The notes below the pieces were generated by a model. The model was not told the origin of the DNA. It saw only the letters and a list, made by a program, of their open reading frames with translations, and made no database searches. This document shows, piece after piece, positions 28,139-37,811 of a DNA stretch of 64,000 bases. The stretch covers positions 62,001 through 126,000 of the forward strand of contig BNCN01000014.1 in assembly GCA_014656495.1 (NCBI GenBank), read 5' to 3'. The number at the start of each line of letters is the position of its first letter. Within the stretch, counting starts at the first letter, position 1. Source of the DNA: Comamonas sp. KCTC 72670. GTDB lineage: Bacteria > Myxococcota > Myxococcia > Myxococcales > Myxococcaceae. A program made the translations under genes and the position numbers.

Positions 28139-28531
28139 CTAGAAGTAGCAGACGTTGTCGAAGCCGCAGTAGCCCTGCCGCGTGCCGCACTGGCAGTGGT
28201 AGTCGTCCGAACACAGCATGGCCGGGCAGAACGGGCCGCCGGGGCCGCCGCCCGTCCCGCCGCCCGTGCGGTACGTGTACTCGCAGACGTTGTTGACACA
28301 CGCGGCCGTCTGCGCGCTCGGGCACGCGCTCTGGCACTGGAAGTCGTCGTCACAGAACATCTCGAAGCACATGCCCGCGGAGGACACTTCGCCCGGGTCT
28401 CCAGGCGCGGGGCGGGCGCTGTTGTCGCAGAGGGCCTGCGGCGCCGCGCTGATGGGATGGGCGACCGCGGCGGTCGCGAACGTCAACAGGATGGCTGCAC
28501 TCCAAGCGAAGGGACGGCGGGCGAGGGACAT
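28139..28531 (-). CDS. Small secreted cysteine-rich protein with two internal repeats
   Basis: 130 residues with a signal peptide (FAWSAAILLTFATAAVAHP). The mature part has about 13 cysteines in two related repeats, MFCDDDFQCQSACPS...CVNNVCEY and MLCSDDYHCQC...YCGFDNVCYF, joined by a Gly/Thr/Pro linker. Cysteines are even in spacing, as expected of disulfide-rich extracellular modules; this type of small secreted protein is common in myxobacteria. The function is unknown. The protein ends in the second repeat itself (CYF). Confidence 0.75.
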   Translation of the reverse strand: MSLARRPFAWSAAILLTFATAAVAHPISAAPQALCDNSARPAPGDPGEVSSAGMCFEMFCDDDFQCQSACPSAQTAACVNNVCEYTYRTGGGTGGGPGGPFCPAMLCSDDYHCQCGTRQGYCGFDNVCYF

Positions 28532-28856
28532 GGACGACTCCTGGCTCCGGGGCCGTGCGGCAGTGCACGGGAATGTCGGGCTGTCAAAGAATACCAGGAG
28601 GCGTCAAGGCTGAGCGGGCGCCGTCAGCGCCGCGGGGATTGAATGTCTGACATTGATGCTTCGCGGCACAGCCCCTACCTGTGGGGTCTACGGGGCCGCG
28701 GTATGCCGCGAGTCGCGAAGCACCCGCGCAGTCAGGTCAAAAAGCGTGGCTCCCAGTGAAACCGCACTATTGGCTGATCGTGCAGGTGCCGTGTCCGCTA
28801 GGCTACGGACCCGATGTCGTGGGTCATCCCCCCGTTGACCGCGCGGACATGTGTTC
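28532..28856. other. Intergenic region (about 325 bases) between divergent genes, containing a palindrome
   Basis: Separates the Cys-rich secreted protein gene (minus) from the HxxxDG protein gene (plus). Apart from the palindrome at 28642-28654, nothing is recognised; short frames in it have no coding character or initiation signal. Both promoters probably lie here. Confidence 0.4.
28642..28654. promoter_or_regulatory. Perfect palindrome, candidate operator
   Basis: AATGTC-T-GACATT, perfect 6-base arms around one base, in the AT-richest part of a divergent intergenic region, about 110 bases from the start of the leftward gene and 200 from the rightward one. A dimeric repressor or activator site is a reasonable reading; no protein is implied. 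Confidence 0.4.
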
Positions 28857-30365
28857 ATGGACGGCTCCAGTCCCTCCCCATCACTGGTTGAAGCCCAGGA
28901 CGTTGGCGTCGTTGAGCACGCGCATGCGCTGATGGCCCACCAGTTCCCGCACTTCCATCCGGTGGCGCGCCACGCCATCGAGGGGCTCGTGCGCGGGTGC
29001 GAGACCTGGCGCCGGTGGTTCCCCGCGCGCAGGCCCAGCGGCGTGGTGAACGCGCTGACGCCGTGGGAGCAGTTCCTGGCCACGGAGGCCCGCTCGCGCC
29101 GCGTCATGATGACGGTGCAGCCGCTGGGCGTGGACACGTCCGGCGGCGCGTGGGCCGCGGTGCTGCTGGCGAACGTGGCGCGCTGGTACCGGGACGTCCA
29201 GCGCGTGCGCCGGCACAACCAGCCCCTGGAGGTCTGGGTGGCGCGCCTCGGTCGCGAAGGCCGCGACGCGCGTCAGCGGGTGAGCGACCCGGCGGTGCTC
29301 ACCGCGGCGTTCACCTGCGACGACGGCCGGTTCCAGATGGTGCGGCTGCGGCTGGACGACGCGGCGTTGACGGCCGGCGCGGTGGCGGCGCTGCTGGCGC
29401 GGACCCCCGCGTGCACGTGGGCGGAGGCACGCCGCGACGGCGTGCACCCGCAGGTGGTGGTGGACCGGGCCGGGCGGAGTGGCAGCGCGTGGGCCTCGCA
29501 TCTGCTGACCTCGAGCGCCTGGCTGGGCGCGCGCGTGGACGCGGCGACCGGCGCGCTGGAGCTGAGCTTCGACCACCTGGTGATGGACGGCACGGCGATG
29601 GCCGAGCTGTCGCTGGCCGCTGGCGTGGGGCTGCCGGGGCAGGGCGCGCGCGCCGAGCCCGACGCGTGGCTCACCGGTCCGGGCGAGCCCGCGCCGGTGC
29701 TTCGCGTGGAGTTGCCGGAGCGGCTCGACTTCCGGAACCTCGCCTGCGCGATGCTCGCCGCGATGCAGCAGGCGGGCGCGGGCGCGATCCCCGGTGACAA
29801 CCCGACGTTGCTGGTCCCCGTGCTGCCCGCCGCGCCGCTGTCCATCCCGAAGAAGTGGCGGCGCATCGGGGTCGCGGTGGTGTCGTCGCGGACGCTCACC
29901 GGGCCGGTGACACCCGCCGACGTCTCGGAGGTGTTGGAGCAGACCCGGCGGGGCGGCGGCGTTCTGGAGGACATCTTCTCGACGTTGTACGCGCCGTCGC
30001 TACCCTGGTGGCTGCCGTCACTCACCACCCGTGGCTTCGCTGGCACGCCGTGGCTGAAGCAGGTCCCGGCCGCGCTGGGCGGCAATGGCTTGTTGTCCAA
30101 GATCACCCTGGAGGTCGACGATGATGACGCGCTGGCTCGGCATCCCTCCCTCTTCTTCAACACCATGCGGCCGCTCGAGGCCGTTGGCGGAGGCGTGGCC
30201 CTCTGCGTGACGGAGGTCCTTCGCGCGACCCCTTCAGGCGTGCGCAAGCGCTTCTTCGCCTCGCTCGCGGGCAGCGGCCCCTTCGCCTCGCGCGAGCGGC
30301 TGCGAGCCTTCCGCGAGGCGCTGCTGCCCGAGGCCAACCGCCGGGCGCGCCCCGCCCGCCGCTGA
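28857..30365 (+). CDS. HxxxDG acyltransferase-fold-like protein of unknown function
   Basis: 502 residues. The only clear motif is FDHLVMDGTAMAEL near residue 245, matching the HxxxDG active site of CoA-dependent acyltransferases, chloramphenicol acetyltransferase-like E2 domains and NRPS condensation domains. The following SIPKKWRRIGVAVVSSRTL and LDFRNLACAM segments could belong to the same two-lobed fold. The second part of that fold, a DFGWG-type motif, is not obvious, so the assignment is tentative. ATG 28857 is preferred over GTG 28851; no good ribosome-binding site is seen. Followed by the PF10118 gene after 32 bases. Confidence 0.55.
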   Translation: MDGSSPSPSLVEAQDVGVVEHAHALMAHQFPHFHPVARHAIEGLVRGCETWRRWFPARRPSGVVNALTPWEQFLATEARSRRVMMTVQPLGVDTSGGAWAAVLLANVARWYRDVQRVRRHNQPLEVWVARLGREGRDARQRVSDPAVLTAAFTCDDGRFQMVRLRLDDAALTAGAVAALLARTPACTWAEARRDGVHPQVVVDRAGRSGSAWASHLLTSSAWLGARVDAATGALELSFDHLVMDGTAMAELSLAAGVGLPGQGARAEPDAWLTGPGEPAPVLRVELPERLDFRNLACAMLAAMQQAGAGAIPGDNPTLLVPVLPAAPLSIPKKWRRIGVAVVSSRTLTGPVTPADVSEVLEQTRRGGGVLEDIFSTLYAPSLPWWLPSLTTRGFAGTPWLKQVPAALGGNGLLSKITLEVDDDDALARHPSLFFNTMRPLEAVGGGVALCVTEVLRATPSGVRKRFFASLAGSGPFASRERLRAFREALLPEANRRARPARR

Positions 30366-30397
30366 CCCCATCCGGTCTTCCGACTCGAAAGTCCTCA

Positions 30398-31252
30398 ATG
30401 GCCCCATCCCACGACGCCGGACGCATCCAGCCTCGACTCCATCTGAAGTTCCCCTTCGATTCGAGCTTCCCCCGCATCTGGCATCGCAATGGCCCGGGCT
30501 CCACGCACCTGTGGAACGGGCTCAACATGCTCTTCCCCCAGGGGGAGCGCTTCTTCGTGCGCAGCGTCAACTACTACCTGCCGCAGCTGGGGGACGCGCC
30601 GGAGCTGCGCGCGCAGGTGAAGGCGTTCTTCGCGCAGGAGGGCAAGCACGCGCGCGAGCACCAGGACTACATCGAGCTGCTGGCGTCACAGGGCTACGAG
30701 GTGCAGGGCTTCCTGCGGCGCTACGAGTCCTTCCTCTGGACCTTCATCCACGGGGCGCTGTCCCCCTCGCTGCGCCTGTCCATCACCGCCGCGCTGGAGC
30801 ACTACACGGCGTTGATGGGGGAGCACACGCTGCGGCTGGGCGTGTTCGCGGACGGTCACCCGGCGATGCGCAGCCTCATCGAGTGGCACGCGGCGGAGGA
30901 GATCGAGCACAAGGCCGTGGCGTTCGACGTGCTGAAGAAGGTGGCGCCGGGCTACGGGCTGCGCGTGTTCGGCATGGTGCTGGGGGTGGTGTCGCTCTTC
31001 GCCCTGTGGTTCGCCGCCACGGTGACGCTGCTGCGCCAGGAGCAGGGGCTGGGGTGGATGGGCCTGCTGCGGGAGCTCTGGCGGGCGCACAAGAAGGACC
31101 CGGTGTTGTTCCGCGTGCTGGGGGGCGGGCTGACGCAATACCTGCGCCCGTCCTTCCATCCGCTGGACAACGACAACCTGGCCCTGGCGCGGGCACACCT
31201 CGCGAAGCTGGAGGCCCCCGTCGAGCCGATGCCGGAACGCGAGGCCGCGTAG
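30398..31252 (+). CDS. PF10118 predicted metal-dependent hydrolase
   Basis: 284 residues. The family's metal-binding pattern is present: RSVNYYLPQL, FFAQEGKHAREHQDY (Glu, His ligands), a central ALEHYTALMGEHTL and WHAAEEIEHKAVAFDV (EExxH), in ferritin-like helices. A hydrophobic stretch (FGMVLGVVSLFALWFAATVTLL) near residue 190 may be membrane-associated. Substrate unknown. It starts 32 bases after the preceding gene and may share its transcript. Confidence 0.85.
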   Translation: MAPSHDAGRIQPRLHLKFPFDSSFPRIWHRNGPGSTHLWNGLNMLFPQGERFFVRSVNYYLPQLGDAPELRAQVKAFFAQEGKHAREHQDYIELLASQGYEVQGFLRRYESFLWTFIHGALSPSLRLSITAALEHYTALMGEHTLRLGVFADGHPAMRSLIEWHAAEEIEHKAVAFDVLKKVAPGYGLRVFGMVLGVVSLFALWFAATVTLLRQEQGLGWMGLLRELWRAHKKDPVLFRVLGGGLTQYLRPSFHPLDNDNLALARAHLAKLEAPVEPMPEREAA

Positions 31253-31344
31253 GCGGAGGTGGCTGCCGGGTGGGCGGGCATCCGAAGCAGCAGCTGTCCT
31301 CCTGGGGAACGTGCTCGCGCGGGCGCGGGTTGCTGGCCCCTGCG

Positions 31345-32664
31345 ATGCTCCGTCCAACGCCCAGGGGGCTCCTCCTCGCCGTGGTGCTGCTGAGCGGAGC
31401 CCTGGCCCCCTCGGCCTGGGCCTTCTCGGTGCAGGACCACCGCGCGCTCACCGAGGCCGCCATCGACGCGGCCACCGCGTCTGGCGCCGCGCCCGGGCTG
31501 GCCGAGCATCGGGGCGCGGTGGTGCATGGCGCCACCGCGGAGGACCTGAACCTCCACGTGAAGTGGACCGGCTGGCACCACTTCTATCGCCCGGAGGGGC
31601 GCCTTGGCTCCGCGGTGCGGCGAGGCTCGGACGCGCGGGTCGCCGCGCTGTGGGAGGACGCGCTGGAGGCGGCGCGCCAGGGGGACGTGGCGCGCGCGTG
31701 GGACCGCGCCGGCCACCTGGCGCACCACCTCCAGGACATGGCGTCTCCGCCGCACGTCGTGCCGGTGAACCACGGCCTCACCGACCGCTTCGAGGGCTAC
31801 GGCGTTCGCGGCGCGTTGACCCGGCTTCCCCCGCGCGAGGTGGCGCCGCTCTCCGGCGCCGACGCGCAGCACGCGCTGGCGCTGGAGACGTTGGCGGCGG
31901 TGCGCACGGAGGTGCTGCGCACCGATGACGGGGCGCCGCTGCCCTGGAGCGCCTTCTGGTCCGAGCCCGACGCCGCGGTCCCCGGCGCCTTTGGTGTCTA
32001 CGGGCCGGTGGGCAACGCCTTCGGCCTGCGCGAGGTCCGCTGGGAGGGGAGGGCGCGCAGGATTCCTCCTGAAGCGCCCGCTGCCTTCATGGCCGCGCGG
32101 GTGGCTTCGGCGGTGGCGTACTCGGCCGCGTTCCTGACGTGGGCGGCGCAGCGCTTCGAGGAGGCCTCGCTCCCCGACGCGCCCTTCGTCGCCCTGCGCG
32201 TGTTTCGTCCCTCGCCGGAGGTGTCGTTGGAGGTGCTGGGCGGCGTCGCGTCGGATGCGCGGGGGGCGGCGCCCCTCGTGGGGCTTCGCGGCTCGCTGCC
32301 GTTGCCCCATGGGCTGGGGCTGTCGGTGGATTGGACGCGAGGCCTCGGCGGAGGCGCAGGCGTGCGCCCGTGGCCGGTAGGCGGCTGGGCCTTCTCCGTG
32401 CTGTCTCCGCCGCTGGTGGCCTGGCGGCCGGGCTACGCGTTCGGCCTGGACGTGAGGGCCTCGGCGGGCCTGGGGGTGCGCTCCTGGGAAGGGGACGGCG
32501 CGCGCCTCGGCGTTCCGGTGGGGCTGCGCTTCCACGCGTCCCTGGGCGGCCCCTTCGTCGCCAGCACGGAGGTGCTCTACCAAGGGTTGCGCCCGCCCGG
32601 CGTCACCTGGGCGCATGGCTTCTCGTGGAGCCTGGGCCTGGGGATGGCGCTGGGCGACCGGTAA
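31345..32664 (+). CDS. Secreted zinc phospholipase C / P1-nuclease-like protein with C-terminal beta domain
   Basis: 439 residues. Signal peptide (GLLLAVVLLSGALAPSAWAF) followed by the Zn-dependent phospholipase C-like fold: VQDHRALTEAAID (N-terminal ligand region), HVKWTGWHHFYRP and the core signature AGHLAHHLQDMASPPHVVPVNHG, which supplies most of the zinc ligands. After residue about 280 the protein changes to Gly/Leu/Pro-rich alternating strands (SLEVLGGVASDARGAAPLVGLRG to the last SLGLGMALGDR) that look like an outer-membrane beta-barrel or surface domain. Expected to be periplasmic or surface-exposed; substrate not known. Confidence 0.75.
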   Translation: MLRPTPRGLLLAVVLLSGALAPSAWAFSVQDHRALTEAAIDAATASGAAPGLAEHRGAVVHGATAEDLNLHVKWTGWHHFYRPEGRLGSAVRRGSDARVAALWEDALEAARQGDVARAWDRAGHLAHHLQDMASPPHVVPVNHGLTDRFEGYGVRGALTRLPPREVAPLSGADAQHALALETLAAVRTEVLRTDDGAPLPWSAFWSEPDAAVPGAFGVYGPVGNAFGLREVRWEGRARRIPPEAPAAFMAARVASAVAYSAAFLTWAAQRFEEASLPDAPFVALRVFRPSPEVSLEVLGGVASDARGAAPLVGLRGSLPLPHGLGLSVDWTRGLGGGAGVRPWPVGGWAFSVLSPPLVAWRPGYAFGLDVRASAGLGVRSWEGDGARLGVPVGLRFHASLGGPFVASTEVLYQGLRPPGVTWAHGFSWSLGLGMALGDR

Positions 32665-32765
32665 GCGGAGCCGGTGCTTCCCGGGTTGTCCCGTACGCCG
32701 TGCAGGCTCTGACGTGCGGGGGACACCTACCGTGACGCCTGCCCGCATGTCCTGCAGGCGGCGCG

Positions 32766-32782
32766 GCGTGAACTCTTCACGC
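32766..32782. promoter_or_regulatory. Inverted repeat upstream of purL
   Basis: GCGTGAA-CTC-TTCACGC: perfect 7-base arms with a 3-base spacer, 63 bases before the purL start, in a gap of 180 bases. It could be an operator for a purine regulator or an mRNA hairpin; it has no U-tract. Confidence 0.4.
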
Positions 32783-32844
32783 GCCGGGACGACGCACGGT
32801 GATAAGGACGCCCCCGCTGTTACCCAGAGCCACGACTTCGACCC

Positions 32845-35800
32845 ATGTCCAGCATGCACATCCTGCGTGGGGCCCCGGCCCTTTCTGAATTCAGGCTCGC
32901 CAAGCTCCTGGCCCAGTGCCAGGAGCGAGTGCCCTCCGTGTCTTCGCTTCACGCGGAGTTCGTGCACTTCATCGACGCTCCGGCGCCGCTCTCTCCGTCC
33001 GACCAGGCCACCCTGGGCCGGCTGCTCGACTACGGGCCGCGTGTGGCCACGGGCGCCCGCACGGGCAGCCTGCTGCTGGTGCTGCCTCGGCCGGGCACGA
33101 TCTCACCCTGGTCCTCGAAGGCCACCGACATCGCGCACAACTGCGGCCTCGCGGACCGCGTGCGGCGCATGGAGCGCGGCACCGCGTTCTTCATCGCCGG
33201 TGAAGGGGGGCATTCGCTGCCCGAGGCCGAGCTGGAGCGCCTGAAGCCGGTGCTGCATGACCGGATGACCCAGGCCGTGTTGGGCCGGCTGGAGGATGCT
33301 GCCGTCCTGTTCGCGGAGCACACGCCCCGGCCCTTCACCACGGTGGATGTGCTGGCGGGTGGCCGCGCGGCGCTGGTGGCCGCCAACCGCGACCTGGGCC
33401 TGGCACTGGCCGACGACGAGATGGACTACCTGGTGGCGCGCTTCACCGAGCTGAAGCGCAACCCCACCGACGTCGAGCTGATGATGTTCGCGCAGGCCAA
33501 CAGCGAGCACTGCCGGCACAAGATCTTCAACGCGAGCTGGACCATCGACGGCAAGCCGCGGGAGCGCTCGCTCTTCCAGGCCATCAAGAACACGTACGTC
33601 CAGAACCAGGAAGGCGTGCTCGGCGCCTACAAGGACAACGCGGCCGTCATCGAAGGCTTCGAGGTGGACCGCTTCTTCCCGTCCCCCGAGTCCGGTGAGT
33701 GGGGCTCCGTGCGCGAGCCGGCCCACATCATGATCAAGGTGGAGACGCACAACCACCCGACGGCCATCTCGCCGTTCCCGGGCGCCGCCACGGGCGCGGG
33801 CGGAGAGATTCGCGACGAGGGCGCCACCGGGCGCGGCGCGCGTCCCAAGGCGGGACTCACGGGCTTCAGCGTGAGCCACCTGCGCATCCCGGGCCTCGAG
33901 CAGCCCTGGGAGCTGCCCTACGGCAAGCCGGACCGCATCGTCTCCGCGCTGGACATCATGGTGGACGGCCCGCTGGGCGGCGCCGCGTTCAACAACGAGT
34001 TCGGCCGGCCGAACCTCGCGGGCTACTTCCGCAGCTACGAGGTGCAGGTCCCCACGCCGGGCGGCGTGGAGGTGCGCGGCTATCACAAGCCCATCATGAT
34101 CGCCGGCGGCCTGGGCAACATCCGGGCGCCGCACGTGAAGAAGGAGCAGCTGCGCTCCGGGGACAAGCTCATCGTCCTGGGCGGCCCGGCGATGCTCATC
34201 GGCCTGGGCGGTGGCGCGGCGTCGTCCATGGCGCAGGGCGCGAGCGCCGCGGACCTCGACTTCGCCTCCGTGCAGCGCGACAACGCGGAGATGGAGCGGC
34301 GCTGCCAGGAGGTCATCGACCGCTGCTGGGCCATGGGGGAGAAGAACCCCATCCGCTCCATCCACGACGTGGGCGCGGGCGGCCTGTCCAACGCGGTGCC
34401 GGAGCTGGCGCACGACAACGACCTGGGCGGACGCCTGGAGCTGCGCGCGGTGCCCAACGCGGAGCCGGGCATGTCCCCGGTGGAGATCTGGTGCAACGAG
34501 GCGCAGGAGCGCTACGTCCTCGGCGTGGCGCCGGAGGACCTGGCGCGCTTCGCCGCCCTGTGCGAGCGCGAACGCGCCCCCTTCGCCGTGCTGGGAGACG
34601 CCACCGCCGAGCAGACGCTGAAGCTGTCGGACTCGCGGTTCGGCGATGCGCCCATCGACCTGCCCATGGACGTGCTGTTCGGCAAGCCGCCGCGCATGCA
34701 CCGCGACGTGGCGTCGCGCCCGGTGTCCTACGCGCCGCTGAAGCTGGACGGCTCGCTGAAGGAGCTGTCCGAGCGCGTGCTCAGCCACCCGACGGTGGCG
34801 GACAAGTCGTTCCTCATCACGATTGGCGACCGCACCGTGTCCGGCCTCAGCAGCCGGGACCAGATGGTGGGGCCGTGGCAGGTGCCGGTGGCGGACTGCG
34901 CGGTGACGCTGTCCACCGTGACGAGCACCACCGGTGAGGCCATGTCCCTGGGCGAGCGCACGCCGCTGGCCCTCATCGACGCGGCGGCCTCGGCGCGCAT
35001 GGCGGTGGGCGAGGCGCTCACCAACATCGCGGCGGCGCGCATCCGCAAGCTGTCGGACGTGAAGCTGTCGGCCAACTGGATGGCCTCGGCGGGCAGCCCG
35101 GGCGAGGACGCCGGCCTCTACGCCGCCGTGAATGCCGTGGGCATGGAGCTGTGCCCGGCGCTGGGAATCACCATCCCCGTGGGCAAGGACTCGATGTCCA
35201 TGCGCACCGTCTGGGAGGAGCAGGGCACGCGCAAGGCCGTGACCTCGCCGGTGTCGCTCATCATCACCGCGTTCGCGCCGGTGCTGGACGTGCGCAAGTC
35301 GCTCACGCCGCAGCTCGTGGAGGTGGCCGAGGACACGCGGCTGCTGTTCATCGACCTGGCGCGCGGGAAGCAGCGGCTGGGCGGCTCCGTGGTGGCGCAC
35401 GTCCACGGGCAGGTGGGCCCGGAGAGCCCGGACGTGGAGGACCCGGCCCTGCTGCGCGGCTTCTTCGCGGCGGTGCAGGCGCTCAACGACGAGGGCGCGC
35501 TGCTCGCGTACCACGACCGCTCCGACGGCGGCCTCTGGGCCACGTTGTGCGAGATGGCCTTCGCCGGGCGCTGCGGGTTCGACGTGGACGTGACGGCGCT
35601 GGGCGGCGACGTGACGGCGGCCCTCTTCAACGAGGAGCTGGGCGCGGTGGTGCAGGTGCGCGCGCCGGACGTGGCGCGCGTGCGCGAGGTGCTGGCGCAG
35701 CAGGCGCTGGGCGTGCAGGTCCACGAGCTGGGCCGGCCCCAGGCGGCGCTGGAGGTGCGCGTGCGGCACGGCGGGGACGTGCTGCTGTCCGAGGACACCC

Positions 35801-36753
35801 TGGCCCTGCGCCGCATCTGGTCGCGCGTCAGCCACGCGATGCAGAAGCTGCGCGACAACCCGTCCTGCGCGGACCAGGAGTCCGCCGCGCGCAGTGACCC
35901 GTCGGACCCGGGCCTGTCGCCCAAGCTGACCTTCGACCCGGCGCAGGACGTGGCGGCGCCGTTCATCGCCAAGGGTGCGCGGCCCCGCGTGGCCGTGCTG
36001 CGCGAGCAGGGCGTGAACAGTCAGCAGGAGATGGCCGCGGCCTTCACGCGCGCGGGCTTCGCGGCGGTGGATGTCCACATGAGCGACATCCTGAGCGGGC
36101 GCGTGTCGCTGGCGGACTTCAAGGGGGTGATGGCGTGCGGCGGCTTCTCCTACGGAGACGTCCTGGGCGCGGGCGGCGGGTGGGCGAAGTCCATCCTCTT
36201 CAATCCGCGCGCGCGGGACGCGTTCGCCGCCTTCTTCGCGCGGCCGGACAGCTTTGGCCTGGGTGTGTGCAACGGCTGCCAGATGATGGCGCAGCTCAAG
36301 GACATCATCCCGGGCGCGGAGCACTTCCCCCGCTTCGTGCGCAACGCCTCCGAGCAGTTCGAGGCGCGCCTGTCCCTGGTCGAGGTCGCGAAGACGCCCT
36401 CGCTGTTCTACCAGGGCATGGAGGGCAGCCAGTTGCTCATCGTCACCTCGCACGGCGAGGGCCGCGCGGAGTTCGCCAGCGCCGAGGACGCCGCGAAGGT
36501 CAACGGGCTGGGCCTGGTGACGTCGCGCTGGGTGGACAACCTCGGCCGCGTGACGGAGACGTACCCCGCCAACCCGAACGGCTCGCCGCACGGCATCGCG
36601 GGCCTGACGACGCAGGATGGCCGCTTCACCATCACCATGCCGCACCCGGAGCGCGTGCACCGCTCCGTGCAGCACTCGTGGCGTCCGCGCGAGTGGGGCG
36701 ACGACGGCCCGTGGATGCGCATGTTCCGCAACGCCCGCGTCTGGCTGGGCTGA
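32845..36753 (+). CDS. purL: Phosphoribosylformylglycinamidine synthase, large single-chain type
   Basis: 1302 residues, the usual length of the fused proteobacterial/eukaryotic enzyme. It converts FGAR to FGAM with glutamine and ATP in purine synthesis. The N-terminal PurS-like and linker regions are followed by two AIR-synthase-like halves ([17 protein letters not shown] with the catalytic His, [34 protein letters not shown]-type segment, [14 protein letters not shown]). The C-terminal glutaminase has [12 protein letters not shown] (nucleophile Cys) and MPHPERVHR (His/Glu). Starts at ATG 32845 or 32854. Monocistronic by appearance. Confidence 0.97.
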   Translation: MSSMHILRGAPALSEFRLAKLLAQCQERVPSVSSLHAEFVHFIDAPAPLSPSDQATLGRLLDYGPRVATGARTGSLLLVLPRPGTISPWSSKATDIAHNCGLADRVRRMERGTAFFIAGEGGHSLPEAELERLKPVLHDRMTQAVLGRLEDAAVLFAEHTPRPFTTVDVLAGGRAALVAANRDLGLALADDEMDYLVARFTELKRNPTDVELMMFAQANSEHCRHKIFNASWTIDGKPRERSLFQAIKNTYVQNQEGVLGAYKDNAAVIEGFEVDRFFPSPESGEWGSVREPAHIMIKVETHNHPTAISPFPGAATGAGGEIRDEGATGRGARPKAGLTGFSVSHLRIPGLEQPWELPYGKPDRIVSALDIMVDGPLGGAAFNNEFGRPNLAGYFRSYEVQVPTPGGVEVRGYHKPIMIAGGLGNIRAPHVKKEQLRSGDKLIVLGGPAMLIGLGGGAASSMAQGASAADLDFASVQRDNAEMERRCQEVIDRCWAMGEKNPIRSIHDVGAGGLSNAVPELAHDNDLGGRLELRAVPNAEPGMSPVEIWCNEAQERYVLGVAPEDLARFAALCERERAPFAVLGDATAEQTLKLSDSRFGDAPIDLPMDVLFGKPPRMHRDVASRPVSYAPLKLDGSLKELSERVLSHPTVADKSFLITIGDRTVSGLSSRDQMVGPWQVPVADCAVTLSTVTSTTGEAMSLGERTPLALIDAAASARMAVGEALTNIAAARIRKLSDVKLSANWMASAGSPGEDAGLYAAVNAVGMELCPALGITIPVGKDSMSMRTVWEEQGTRKAVTSPVSLIITAFAPVLDVRKSLTPQLVEVAEDTRLLFIDLARGKQRLGGSVVAHVHGQVGPESPDVEDPALLRGFFAAVQALNDEGALLAYHDRSDGGLWATLCEMAFAGRCGFDVDVTALGGDVTAALFNEELGAVVQVRAPDVARVREVLAQQALGVQVHELGRPQAALEVRVRHGGDVLLSEDTLALRRIWSRVSHAMQKLRDNPSCADQESAARSDPSDPGLSPKLTFDPAQDVAAPFIAKGARPRVAVLREQGVNSQQEMAAAFTRAGFAAVDVHMSDILSGRVSLADFKGVMACGGFSYGDVLGAGGGWAKSILFNPRARDAFAAFFARPDSFGLGVCNGCQMMAQLKDIIPGAEHFPRFVRNASEQFEARLSLVEVAKTPSLFYQGMEGSQLLIVTSHGEGRAEFASAEDAAKVNGLGLVTSRWVDNLGRVTETYPANPNGSPHGIAGLTTQDGRFTITMPHPERVHRSVQHSWRPREWGDDGPWMRMFRNARVWLG

Positions 36754-36774
36754 AGCGGCGCGCTGCTGTCGGGC

Positions 36775-36807
36775 AGGGTGGCCTTCCCTCGAGGCGGAGG
36801 CCGCCCT
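36775..36807. terminator. Hairpin after purL, possible terminator
   Basis: AGGGTGGCCT (36775-36784) pairs with AGGCCGCCCT (36798-36807): ten pairs including one wobble, 13-base loop, 22 bases past the purL stop and facing the end of the minus-strand operon. No U-tract, so possibly Rho-assisted or only a transcript-end stabiliser. Confidence 0.4.
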
Positions 36808-36890
36808 CCTGCGCCCACGGGGCTGCTCCGCGCAGGACAGCCGCGTCCCGCCGATGGGGCCGGCGCGCGGCCCGCGTGTCACCCAGCGGC

Positions 36891-37808
36891 CTACTGCCCT
36901 GATGGCAAAGGACGCGCTTCCTCGCGGTGAAGTGCTCGCAGACACAGGTAGTCGAGCATCAGGGTCGCGCCCGCCAGCGCGGTGATGCCGCTCGTGTCGT
37001 AGGGCGGTGAAACCTCCACGAGGTCCATGCCCACGAACTCGATTCCATCGAGCCTGCGGAGGATGGCCCGGGCCTGCTGGGTGGTGAGCCCGCCCACCAC
37101 CGGGGTGCCCGTGCCCGGCGCACAGCTCGGGTCCAGGCAGTCGATGTCGAAGGACAGATACGCCTTGTGGCCGCCGACGATGCGGTGGACCTCGCTGGCA
37201 GCCCACGCCGCGCCGCGCTCGTGCACCTGGTCCGCGTCGAGCCACGTCAGTCCCAGCGGGTCGGCATTGAAGGTGCGGATGCCAATCTGGACGGAGTGCT
37301 CCGGGAGGATGAGCCCCTCCTTCACCGCGTGGTGGAACATGGTGCCGTGGCTGATGCGGCCCTCCTCGCCCGGCCATGTGTCGGAGTGCGCATCGAACTG
37401 CACGAGCGCGAGCGGCCCGTGCTTTTGTGCATACGCGCGCAGCAGCGGATAGCTGATGAAGTGGTCGCCTCCCATGGCCACCAGCGAGATGCCCCGCTCG
37501 AGCAGCTCATGCGCCTGCCAGGTGATGTGCGCGGGCACCTCCTGCGGCCGGCCGGGGTCGAAGGCGAAGTCGCCGTAGTCGATGACGCCCATTCGCTTCA
37601 GGGGATTGAAACCCCATGGCCAGGGCGTCGCGGCGACACCGTTGGAAGCGGCGCGCAGGCCACTGGGGCCGAAGCGAGCACCGGGCCGGTGCGTCGAGGC
37701 CAAATCGTAGGGCACGCCCACGATGGCGATGTCCACCCCCGTCAAGTCGCGGGTGAAGGGGCAGCGGAGGAAGCCTGTGGCGCCGGGGTATGTGTCCTGC
37801 CCCTGCAT
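36891..37808 (-). CDS. Ureohydrolase: agmatinase-family protein, possibly a peptide arginase of the RiPP operon
   Basis: 305 residues of the arginase/agmatinase superfamily. Metal ligands are all present: GGDHFIS, FDAHSDTW and SFDIDCLDP, with conserved VGVPYD and GRFGPSGLR-like N-terminal loops (HRPGARFGPSGLR). Ordinary agmatinase would convert agmatine to putrescine. However, this gene begins three bases after the ABC-permease stop at the end of the RiPP operon and has no strong ribosome-binding site of its own. Arginase-like enzymes of the OspR type convert Arg to ornithine in RiPP precursors, and the precursor here has Arg51 and the C-terminal Arg58. Both roles are possible. Confidence 0.75.
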   Translation of the reverse strand: MQGQDTYPGATGFLRCPFTRDLTGVDIAIVGVPYDLASTHRPGARFGPSGLRAASNGVAATPWPWGFNPLKRMGVIDYGDFAFDPGRPQEVPAHITWQAHELLERGISLVAMGGDHFISYPLLRAYAQKHGPLALVQFDAHSDTWPGEEGRISHGTMFHHAVKEGLILPEHSVQIGIRTFNADPLGLTWLDADQVHERGAAWAASEVHRIVGGHKAYLSFDIDCLDPSCAPGTGTPVVGGLTTQQARAILRRLDGIEFVGMDLVEVSPPYDTSGITALAGATLMLDYLCLRALHREEARPLPSGQ

Positions 37809-37811
37809 CGT

